Below the pieces are notes generated by a model. That model searched no databases, was not told where the DNA came from, and saw only the letters and a program-made list of their open reading frames with translations. The position numbers were made by a program, and so were the translations under genes. From NCBI GenBank assembly GCA_963833195.1, contig CAWHXF010000027.1, forward strand, positions 124,001 through 188,000: 64,000 nucleotides of DNA, given 5' to 3'. This stretch comes from Granulosicoccus sp963833195 (lineage in GTDB: Bacteria; Pseudomonadota; Gammaproteobacteria; Granulosicoccales; Granulosicoccaceae). Shown in pieces: positions 26,491 to 37,322 of the stretch (its first letter is position 1; the number at the start of each line of letters is the position of its first letter).

Positions 26491-26843
26491 GAGCGGCTCC
26501 CCCGGCCGGTGGTTCGGGGCAGTGTAGGCGGGGCTCGGGGTTGGCGTCCACGCGTCGGGCGGGCGCGACCGCGACCGCGAGCGTCGCCTGAGACGCGCGT
26601 CTCGGGTCGGCGACGCGTCCGGCAAGCGCGCGCGGGGGCGGCCGCATGTCCAGCCGCGTCGCGAACGCGCCCGCCCGCGTCGTGCGCGGGCGGGGCGGGT
26701 CGCCGGGCACGCCGGCGGGACGGCGCGGCGGCTAGACTGCACGCGTGCCGCGCCCGGCCGTCCCGACCGATCGTCAATCCGTCCCCCCGCCGTCCCCCCG
26801 CCGTCCCACGCCGTCCCCCCGCCGTCCCCGAGACCCGCTGGCC
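26491..26843. other. Divergent intergenic region before soxB
   Basis: No gene seen in these 353 bases. They separate the STN-like gene from the sarcosine oxidase operon and must contain promoters for both. No clear -35/-10 boxes can be picked in this very GC-rich DNA. The soxB-proximal end carries the G/C-run repeat at 26779-26831. Confidence 0.6.
26779..26831 (-). repeat. Five-copy 11-bp repeat with G-quadruplex potential
   Basis: On the plus strand the unit is CCGTCCCCCCG, present at 26779-26789, 26790-26800 and 26811-26821, with shortened or altered units at 26801-26810 and 26822-26831. The minus strand therefore has several closely spaced runs of four to six G. This is twelve bases before the soxB ATG, inside what should be the leader or promoter. 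Confidence 0.75.
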
Positions 26844-28112
26844 ATGTTCATTCCGCGTCAACGCCGCTTCTCCGGCATCGGCCTCGTGCGCGAGGCCGTG
26901 CGTCATCAGGAGCACTGGCAGCGCATGTGGCGCAGCCCCGCGCCGCAGAAGCGCTACGACATCGTCGTGGTCGGCGGCGGCGGCCACGGCCTGGCGACCG
27001 CCTATTACCTCGCGAAGCTGCACGGCGTGTCCAGGGTCGCGGTCATCGAGAAGGGCTGGCTCGGCGGAGGCAACACCGGCCGCAACACCACCATCGTGCG
27101 CTCGAACTACCTGTGGGACGAGGCGGCGCGGTTGTACGAGCACGCCATGGGGCTGTGGGAGGGGCTGTCGCAGGACCTGAACTACAACGTGATGTTCAGC
27201 CAGCGCGGCGTCATGAACCTCGGCCACACGCTGCAGGACATGCGCGACATCGAGCGCCGCGTGAACGCCAACCGGTTGAACGGCATCGACGGCGAGGTCA
27301 TCGACGCGGTGCGCGCGAAGCAGCTCGTGCCGATCATGGACACCTCCGGCAGCCGTCGCTACCCGGTGCTGGGCGCGTCGTGGCAGCCGCGCGCCGGGGT
27401 GGCGCGGCACGACGCCGTGGCCTGGGGCTACGCGCGCGCCGCCGATGCGCTGGGCGTCGACCTCATCCAGCAGTGCGAGGTCACGGGCATCACCGTCGAC
27501 GGCGGCGTCGCGGGCGCGGTCGAGACGTCCACGCACGGGCGCATCGAGGCCGACCGCATCGGCGTCGTGACCGCCGGCAACTCCGGCGTCGTCGCCGGCA
27601 TGGCGGGGTTGCGCCTGCCCATCGAGAGCCACCCCCTGCAGGCCTTCGTGTCGGAGCCGATCAAGCCGATCCTCGACACCGTGGTCATGAGCAACGCCGT
27701 GCACGGCTACATGTCCCAGAGCGACAAGGGGGATCTCGTCATCGGCGCCGGCATCGACGGCTACGTCGGCTACGGCCAGCGCGGCAGCTACCCCACGATC
27801 GAGCACACCATGCAGGCCATCATCGAGCTCTTCCCGGTGGTGAGCCGCGTGCACATGAACCGCCAGTGGGGCGGCATCGTGGACACGACGCCGGACGCGT
27901 GTCCGATCATCTCCAAGACGCCGGTCGACAACCTCTTCTTCAACTGCGGCTGGGGCACCGGCGGCTTCAAGGCCACGCCCGGCTCCGGCCACGTGTTCGC
28001 GAACCTGCTCGCGCACGGCGAGCCGAACGAGCTGACCGCGCCGTTCGCGCTCGATCGCTTCCACACCGGCGCGCTCGTCGACGAGCACGGCGCCGCCGGC
28101 GTGGCCCACTGA
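26844..28112 (+). CDS. soxB: Sarcosine oxidase beta subunit
   Basis: The 422-residue beta subunit of heterotetrameric sarcosine oxidase oxidises sarcosine to glycine in the cytoplasm. Peroxide forms here, and the methyl group passes to tetrahydrofolate in the alpha subunit. The dinucleotide site is VVVGGGGHGLATAYYLA (41-57). H189 in RHDAVAW is in the context of the histidine that covalently binds FMN in characterised enzymes (by motif, not alignment). The C-terminal CGWGTGGFKATPGSG is also typical. ATG 26844 (MFIPRQRRFS) is chosen; a longer frame would translate the tandem repeat. First gene of the operon soxB-D-A-G. Confidence 0.95.
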   Translation: MFIPRQRRFSGIGLVREAVRHQEHWQRMWRSPAPQKRYDIVVVGGGGHGLATAYYLAKLHGVSRVAVIEKGWLGGGNTGRNTTIVRSNYLWDEAARLYEHAMGLWEGLSQDLNYNVMFSQRGVMNLGHTLQDMRDIERRVNANRLNGIDGEVIDAVRAKQLVPIMDTSGSRRYPVLGASWQPRAGVARHDAVAWGYARAADALGVDLIQQCEVTGITVDGGVAGAVETSTHGRIEADRIGVVTAGNSGVVAGMAGLRLPIESHPLQAFVSEPIKPILDTVVMSNAVHGYMSQSDKGDLVIGAGIDGYVGYGQRGSYPTIEHTMQAIIELFPVVSRVHMNRQWGGIVDTTPDACPIISKTPVDNLFFNCGWGTGGFKATPGSGHVFANLLAHGEPNELTAPFALDRFHTGALVDEHGAAGVAH

Positions 28113-28140
28113 TGACCCGACCCCCGAACGGCACACGCGC

Positions 28141-28488
28141 ATGTTCCTGATCCGTTGTCCGCACTGCGGCGAGCACCGCGAGGAGGACGAGTTCCACGCC
28201 GCCGGCGAGGCCCACATCGCGCGCCCGGCCGACCCGGACTCGACGACCGACGAGCAGTGGGGCGACTACCTGTACTTCCGCGACAACCCGCGCGGCGCGC
28301 ACCGCGAGCTGTGGATCCACGCGGCGGGCTGCGGCAAGTACTTCCACGTCGCGCGCGACACGCGCAGCTACGAGATCCACGGCACCTACCGCGTGGGCGA
28401 GACGTTCCGCATGCCCGGTGACGAACCGGGCGATCCGGCGAACGGCTCGCGTCGCGCGTCGGCGAACCGGACCGGCACGGCGGCATGA
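28141..28488 (+). CDS. soxD: Sarcosine oxidase delta subunit
   Basis: The 115-residue small subunit, a zinc-binding structural protein of the oxidase. The zinc site is visible as CPHC (Cys6, Cys9) with H59 and C63 in ELWIHAAGCGKYF. The family core EFHAAGEAHIARPA and YLYFRDNPRG is intact. The C-terminal 25 residues are Arg/Ala/Thr-rich. It starts 28 bases after soxB, and its stop overlaps the soxA ATG (ATGA). Confidence 0.95.
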   Translation: MFLIRCPHCGEHREEDEFHAAGEAHIARPADPDSTTDEQWGDYLYFRDNPRGAHRELWIHAAGCGKYFHVARDTRSYEIHGTYRVGETFRMPGDEPGDPANGSRRASANRTGTAA

Positions 28489-30104
28489 GACGCTTCGAGT
28501 ACCTGCGCGCGAACCAGTCGAACCGGCTGGGCGAGGGCGGTCGCATCGAGCGCGGCGAGCCGCGCTTCTTCGAGTTCGACGGTCGTCGCCTGATGGGCTA
28601 CGCCGGGGACACGCTCGCGTCGGCGCTGCTCGCCAACGGCGTGGACGTCGTGGGGCGCAGCTTCAAGTACGCGCGCCCGCGCGGCATCATGACGGCCGGG
28701 GTGGAGGAGCCGAACGCGGTGCTGCAGCTCGGCGCGCACGAGGCCACGCAGGTGCCGAACGTGCGCGCCACCGAGCAGCCGCTGTTCGACGGCCTCGTCG
28801 CCGCGCCCGTCAACGGCTGGCCCAGCGCGAACAACGACCTGATGGGCCTCGTGGGCAAGCTGGGCGGCGACCTGATGACGCCCGGGTTCTACTACAAGAC
28901 CTTCATGTGGCCGAAAAGCCGCTGGGAGACCTACGAGAAGTTCATCCGCCGCGCGGCGGGGCTCGGTCGCGCGCCCACGCTGCCGGACCCGGACCGCTAC
29001 GAGCACGTGAACCACCACGTCGACGTGCTCGTCGTCGGCGCGGGCCCCACCGGCCTGTCGGCGGCGCTCGCGGCGATGCGCCGGGGCGTGCGCGTCATGC
29101 TCGTCGACGAGCGCGGCGAGCCCGGCGGCGGCCTGCTCGCGGGCGGTGAGTCCATCGACGGCCGTGCGCCCATGGCGTGGGTGGCCCGGGCGGTCGCCGA
29201 GCTGGACGCCGCGCCGAACGTCGTGCGCCTCGCGGACACCACGCTGACCGGCCTGCACGATCATCACTTCGCGACCGCCTGGGAGCGCGCGGCCGACCGG
29301 CACGGCGAGCGGCCCGCGAGCGGCCGGGTGCGCCACCGCCTGCATCGCGTGCGCGCGGGCTCGGTGGTGCTCGCCAGCGGCGCGCACGAGCGACCGCTCG
29401 TGTACGGCAACAACGACCTGCCGGGCTGCATGACGGCGAACGCCGTCACCGAGTACATCGAGCGCTTCGCGGTGGTGCCCGGCAAGCGCCTGGTCGTCGC
29501 GACCGCCAACGACGGCGCCTACGCCGCCGCGCTCGCGTGGGCGCGTGCGGGGCGCGAGGTGGTGGCCATCGTGGATTCGCGTCGCGACCCCTCGGGTTCG
29601 GCCATGGAGGAGGCGCTCGAGGCCGGCATCCGCGTGATCACGGGCTCGGTCGTCATGGAGGCCTCGGGCGGCAAGCGCGTGCGCGGCGCCCACGTCGCGC
29701 CGGTGGATCCGCGCGCGCGCTTCGTGACCGGTGACGTGCAACTGCTGGAGTGCGACACCATCGCCTCGTCCGGCGGCTGGAGCCCGGCCGTGCACCTGGC
29801 CTGCCACACCGGAGGCCGGCCGCGCTGGAGCGACGTGGCGCTCGGTTTCCTGCCGCCGCCTCCCGGACCGGAGCCGCGCTTCGACGGCGGTAGCGTGCTC
29901 GGTCATCACCGGCTCGCCGACTGCCTGGCGGACGGCCTGGCCGCGGGGCGCGATGCCGCCGCCGGCATCGCCGCGAGCGGCGTGTCCGGGGCGCGGACGC
30001 GGACGCTCGCGAGCGCGCCGTGGCCGACGAGCGCGTGCCGGCCGCCGGTGGCGCGAACGCCACGACCGCGGACCCGATGCCGCTGTTCGTCGCGCCGCAC
30101 GTGA
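28485..30104 (+). CDS. soxA: Sarcosine oxidase alpha subunit, N-terminal part (frameshifted)
   Basis: The first half of the alpha subunit. Family sequence runs from residue 1 to about 500: the ferredoxin-like FDGRRLMGYAGDTLASALLA and SFKYARPRGI, then a dinucleotide fold with VVGAGPTGLSAAL and the NAD-domain segments GAHERPLVYGNNDLPG and CDTIASSGGWSPAVHL. After about 29991 the frame continues as non-homologous, Arg/Pro-rich sequence to a stop at 30104. The second half is in the -1 frame from about 29992. The intact gene would span 28485-31579 and, with one base restored, encode 1031 residues. So this is an assembly error, a recent mutation, or a two-piece subunit. Confidence 0.9.
   Translation: MRRFEYLRANQSNRLGEGGRIERGEPRFFEFDGRRLMGYAGDTLASALLANGVDVVGRSFKYARPRGIMTAGVEEPNAVLQLGAHEATQVPNVRATEQPLFDGLVAAPVNGWPSANNDLMGLVGKLGGDLMTPGFYYKTFMWPKSRWETYEKFIRRAAGLGRAPTLPDPDRYEHVNHHVDVLVVGAGPTGLSAALAAMRRGVRVMLVDERGEPGGGLLAGGESIDGRAPMAWVARAVAELDAAPNVVRLADTTLTGLHDHHFATAWERAADRHGERPASGRVRHRLHRVRAGSVVLASGAHERPLVYGNNDLPGCMTANAVTEYIERFAVVPGKRLVVATANDGAYAAALAWARAGREVVAIVDSRRDPSGSAMEEALEAGIRVITGSVVMEASGGKRVRGAHVAPVDPRARFVTGDVQLLECDTIASSGGWSPAVHLACHTGGRPRWSDVALGFLPPPPGPEPRFDGGSVLGHHRLADCLADGLAAGRDAAAGIAASGVSGARTRTLASAPWPTSACRPPVARTPRPRTRCRCSSRRT
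29988..29991 (+). other. Probable frameshift site in soxA (run of four G)
   Basis: Upstream homology is in one frame and downstream homology in the -1 frame. Adding one G to the GGGG run gives a continuous linker (VSGGADADARE...) that joins both halves without a stop. Length 28485-31579 is 3095 bases, which becomes divisible by three with that base. Confidence 0.7.
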
Positions 30105-31579
30105 AGCCCGCGAGCCGCGCGCCGAAGCAGTTCGTGGACTTCCAGAACGACGTGACCGCGGCCGGCATCGAGCAGACGGTGCGCGAGGGCTTCGAGTCCA
30201 TCGAGCACGTCAAGCGCTACACGGCGCTCGGTTTCGGCACCGACCAGGGCAAGACGTCCAACGTCAACGGCATCGCCATCGTCGCGCGCGCGCTGGATCG
30301 GGACATGGGCGAGACCGGCACGACCGTCTTCCGCCCGAACTACACGCCCGTCACCATGGGCGCGGTGGCAGGGGCCCACGTGAACGAGCTGTTCGATCCG
30401 CAGCGCTTCACGCCGCTGCACGCCTGGCACGTCGAGCGCGGCGCGGCGTTCGAGAACGTCGGCCAGTGGAAGCGGCCCTGGTACTACCCGGAAGGGGACG
30501 AGGACATGGAGACCGCCATCGCGCGCGAGCAGCGCGCCGTGCGCACCGCCTGCGGCGTGCTCGACGCCTCCACGCTCGGCAAGATCGACGTGCAGGGCCC
30601 GGATGCCCGCGAGTTCCTCGGACGCGTCTACACGAACGCGTGGGCGAAGCTCGCGCCGGGCGGCTGCCGCTACGGGCTGATGTGCGGCGAGGACGGCATG
30701 CTCATGGACGACGGCGTGACGGCGTGTCTGGCCGAGGATCGCTTCCACATGACCACCACGACGGGCGGCGCCGCGCACGTGCTGGCGTGGCTGGAGTCGT
30801 GGCTGCAGACCGAGTGGACGGACCTCGACGTGCGGCTGACGTCGGTGACGGATCACTGGGCGACGCTGTCGATCGCGGGTCCGAACGCGCGCGCGCTGCT
30901 GCAGGACGTGGGCACCGACATCGATCTGTCGCCCGAGGCGTTCGCGTTCATGCAGCACCGCGCGGGGCACGTCGCGGGCGTGCCCGCGCGCGTGTTCCGC
31001 ATCTCGTTCACCGGCGAGCTCTCGTTCGAGGTGAACGTGCCGGCGCACTTCGCCGCGCACGTGTGGCGCACGCTGTTCGAGCGTGGCGACAAGCACGGCC
31101 TGACCCCCTACGGCACCGAGACCATGCACGTGCTGCGCGCCGAGAAGGGCTTCGTCATCGTCGGCCAGGACAGCGACGGCTCGGTCACGCCGACCGATCT
31201 GGGCATGGACTGGGCGGTGGGCTGGAACAAGCCGTTCAGCTTCATCGGTCGGCGCGGCATGCGCCGTGCCGATCCGCAGCGCGCGGGCAGGAAGCGCCTC
31301 GTGGGCCTGCTGACCGAGGAAGCCCAGGCGGTGCTGCCCGAAGGGGCGCAGGCCGTGCGCGATCCCGATCAGCCCGTTCCCATGACGATGGTCGGGCACG
31401 TGACGTCGAGCTACCGCAGCGAGGCGCTCGGCCGCTCCATCGCGCTGGCCGTGATCGAGGACGGTCCGGAGCGGCTCGGCGAGAAGCTGTGGTTCCCGCT
31501 CGCGGACGGGCGCACGCTCGCCGCGCGCAGCGTGACCCCGGTGTTCGTCGATCCCGACGGCGCGCGGCAGAGGAGCTGA
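30020..31579 (+). CDS. soxA: Sarcosine oxidase alpha subunit, C-terminal part (frameshifted)
   Basis: The second half of the alpha subunit, the tetrahydrofolate-binding aminomethyltransferase-like domain. Homology starts at MPLFVAPHVKPASRAPKQFV and continues through DFQNDVTAAGI, FGTDQGKTSNVNGIAI, GILDAS-like GVLDASTLGKIDVQGPDA and FTGELSFEVNVP to the end. The listed start is a GTG at 30020, the only start codon available after the frame opens. It has no good ribosome site, so separate translation is doubtful. It is best read as the continuation of the gene at 28485 after a one-base loss. Confidence 0.88.
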   Translation: MADERVPAAGGANATTADPMPLFVAPHVKPASRAPKQFVDFQNDVTAAGIEQTVREGFESIEHVKRYTALGFGTDQGKTSNVNGIAIVARALDRDMGETGTTVFRPNYTPVTMGAVAGAHVNELFDPQRFTPLHAWHVERGAAFENVGQWKRPWYYPEGDEDMETAIAREQRAVRTACGVLDASTLGKIDVQGPDAREFLGRVYTNAWAKLAPGGCRYGLMCGEDGMLMDDGVTACLAEDRFHMTTTTGGAAHVLAWLESWLQTEWTDLDVRLTSVTDHWATLSIAGPNARALLQDVGTDIDLSPEAFAFMQHRAGHVAGVPARVFRISFTGELSFEVNVPAHFAAHVWRTLFERGDKHGLTPYGTETMHVLRAEKGFVIVGQDSDGSVTPTDLGMDWAVGWNKPFSFIGRRGMRRADPQRAGRKRLVGLLTEEAQAVLPEGAQAVRDPDQPVPMTMVGHVTSSYRSEALGRSIALAVIEDGPERLGEKLWFPLADGRTLAARSVTPVFVDPDGARQRS

Positions 31580-31581
31580 GC

Positions 31582-32283
31582 ATGGCCACCACCACCAACG
31601 GCGCCGCCCCCGACGCGGCCGGGTCCGCCTGGCGGCAGTGGCCGGCGAGCGACGAGGTCGTCGTCGAAGGGCCGCTCGAGCACGTGGGGCTCGAGGCGCT
31701 CGCGCGCCGCGGGGGCGATCACGCGGTGCGCTTCGCGGCGCTGCCCGTGACGGGCCTGCTCGTGCTGCGTGGCGACCGTGCGGCCTCGGCGCTCGCCGAC
31801 CGGGCCCGCGAGGCGCTCGGGCTGGAGCTGCCCGAGGCGCTCGGCACGACGACGAGCGAGGGGGCCGACACGCCGCCGGGCGCGGGCCGAGTGCTGCGCT
31901 GGCGCGCGCCGGACGAGTGGCTGCTGTCGTGCCCGATCGCCGAGGCGCACGAGCTCACCGTCGCACTCGAGGACGGGCTCGGCGAGGGCACGGGCGCCTG
32001 CATAGTCGACGTCAGCGGCGGCTACGCGCGCCTGGAGCTCGCGGGCGAGGGCGTCGATGCGCTGCTGCGCCGCTCCACCGCCTACGACGTGAGTCCGCAC
32101 GGGCTGCCGCCCGGCAAGGTGGTCGGCACCACCTTCGCGAAGACCACGGCACTGCTGCGGCGCATCGATCCGGCGCGTGTGGAGCTCGTCGTGCGCAGGA
32201 GCTATGCCGACTACGCGTGGACGTGGCTGCAGCGCGCCGCCGGTCCGTCGGGACTGACCGTCGAGCTGCCGCCCGGGGCGTGA
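31582..32283 (+). CDS. soxG: Sarcosine oxidase gamma subunit
   Basis: The 233-residue gamma subunit, fold-related to the tetrahydrofolate-binding domain. It is recognised by VLRWRAPDEWLLSCP, CIVDVSGGYARLELAG and the closing RSYADYAWTWLQRAAG segment. ATG 31582 follows the soxA stop by two bases with GAGGAG-type bases upstream. Its stop overlaps the GTG start of the next gene (GTGA). Completes the four-subunit set in the common order B-D-A-G. Confidence 0.9.
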   Translation: MATTTNGAAPDAAGSAWRQWPASDEVVVEGPLEHVGLEALARRGGDHAVRFAALPVTGLLVLRGDRAASALADRAREALGLELPEALGTTTSEGADTPPGAGRVLRWRAPDEWLLSCPIAEAHELTVALEDGLGEGTGACIVDVSGGYARLELAGEGVDALLRRSTAYDVSPHGLPPGKVVGTTFAKTTALLRRIDPARVELVVRRSYADYAWTWLQRAAGPSGLTVELPPGA

Positions 32284-33389
32284 GCCGCGCCCCTTCGCCC
32301 GTGTCCCTGACGCTGCTGGCGCCGGGGTGGCCGGTCATGCCGGGCGATGCGGACCCCGATGCCGAGCCGGGCGCGGGCGAGCCGGCGGATGACGACGGTC
32401 TGCGGGCCGTGGTCGAGCTGCCCCGTATCGCGTGGAGGCGCGGTCCCGTGGAGCCGATCGAGGCCGCGTTGCTGCGCGAGCTCGGCTTCGCCCTTGCACC
32501 GGGGACGCCGGTGCCGTCCGCGAACGCCTGGTGGGACGATCTCGAGGGCGACGCACGCCTCGCTGTCGAGAGGGCCGTGGCGAGCGGCGAGCGCGTGCTG
32601 CGCGCCGACCCCGTGCACCTGTCGCCGGACCGGGACACCGCCTTGCTGCTGGCGCCCGAGGCGCTCGTGCTGGAGCCGGACGAGACCCTTGCGCTCGTCG
32701 CCGCGCTGGACGCGTTCCTCGCAACCGACGGGATGCGCCTGCATTCGGCGTCCGCGGAGCGCTGGTACCTGACCGGTCCGGGGCTGCCCGACACGGGTGC
32801 CCCTCCGTCGCAGGCGGTCTCGGGCCGGCGCGTCGCCGACCTGGCGGACACCGCTCCCGCGGGACCGGGCGCGCCGGACGAGGACCCGCGCGCCTTGCGC
32901 GCGCTCGCGAGCGAGCTCGAGATGCTGCTGCACGCTCACCCGGTCAGCGCCGCGCGGCGCGCGCGAGGCCGGCCCGCGGTGACGGGGTTGTGGTTTCACG
33001 GGCCTGCGGGTCCGTGGCCCGCGCTGGAGCCGGGACGCTCGCCGATCGCCGCGCTGGTGACCGACGATGTCTTCGCGCGTGCGGCCGCGATGGCGGCGGG
33101 CGTGCGCTGCATCGCGCCCGGCACGAACCCGTCCGGCACGGAAGGGCCCGGCGCGAACGGGCCGGTGGTGGTGTTCGACCGAAGCGTCGAGCGCGCGTCG
33201 CTGATGGGGGACGCGGAGGCCGCGACGGAGTCGCTGCAGCGACTCGTGCGCGAGTACTTCGGTGCGTTCGAGGTGAGCGTGCACGCCGGCGACGGGCGCG
33301 TGGGCAGGCCGGAGCCGACGCGCGAGCCTTCCTGGTTAGGGCGGGCGTTCGAGGCGGTCGGGCGGCGGTTCGGGCGGACCGGGCGATAG
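32280..33389 (+). CDS. RpfE-like / phosphoglycerate-mutase-related protein
   Basis: A 369-residue cytoplasmic protein resembling the RpfE-type family annotated as cofactor-independent phosphoglycerate mutase-like or regulatory protein. Evidence: LRADPVHLSPDRDTALLL, the long central helix region, RWYLTGP, then ELEMLLHAHPVSAARRARG and GLWFHGPAGPWP. That order is characteristic. No catalytic metal site of true phosphoglycerate mutases is visible, so activity is unknown. GTG 32280 overlaps the soxG stop. This suggests co-translation with the oxidase, though the family usually lies elsewhere. Confidence 0.6.
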   Translation: MSRAPSPVSLTLLAPGWPVMPGDADPDAEPGAGEPADDDGLRAVVELPRIAWRRGPVEPIEAALLRELGFALAPGTPVPSANAWWDDLEGDARLAVERAVASGERVLRADPVHLSPDRDTALLLAPEALVLEPDETLALVAALDAFLATDGMRLHSASAERWYLTGPGLPDTGAPPSQAVSGRRVADLADTAPAGPGAPDEDPRALRALASELEMLLHAHPVSAARRARGRPAVTGLWFHGPAGPWPALEPGRSPIAALVTDDVFARAAAMAAGVRCIAPGTNPSGTEGPGANGPVVVFDRSVERASLMGDAEAATESLQRLVREYFGAFEVSVHAGDGRVGRPEPTREPSWLGRAFEAVGRRFGRTGR

Positions 33390-33728
33390 GGCGGACTCCC
33401 GTTCGGCTGCAAGCGTTCCCCGCAGCGCGACAGGCGTCCGCATCGCGAACATCGACGGAGCTCTCGTTCGACTGCGGGATCGTGTCCGGCACGAACGCCT
33501 CGACGCAGACCAGTGTCGGCGGCAGTTCGGTCGACTGCCAATGCACGAGGCTCTCCAGCACCGCAAGTGGTGTCGGAGCCGCGCCCGGTCTCAGGCGGGG
33601 AGCCCATGCAGACCGCGCTCGATGACTTCCTCGACCGCGCGGCCACCGAGCTCGGTGAGCGCGGTCTCGGACGCCGATCGACCGACAGCGTCTTCGATGC
33701 GACTGTCCGGCGATCGTCGGCGGGTCGT
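33390..33728. other. Gap between convergent genes, no supported gene
   Basis: 339 bases between the RpfE-like gene and the Amt-kinase gene. The minus strand contains a stretch that reads like protein (GTG-initiated VLESLVHWQSTELPPT..., about 33470-33570). Directly after the kinase stop, in the same frame, there is SPDSRIEDAVGRSASETALT and on to a stop near 33599. Neither has a good start plus homology that I recognise, so I do not call a gene. Confidence 0.4.
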
Positions 33729-37226
<3,498 letters not shown>

Positions 37227-37322
37227 GATCCCTCTCCGTCGGGGCGACGCGGCGAACGTACCGCCCCGCAGTCTAGCGGGCGCGGACGCGCCGAACGGCG
37301 TCGTCCGTCACTCGTCGGGCGA

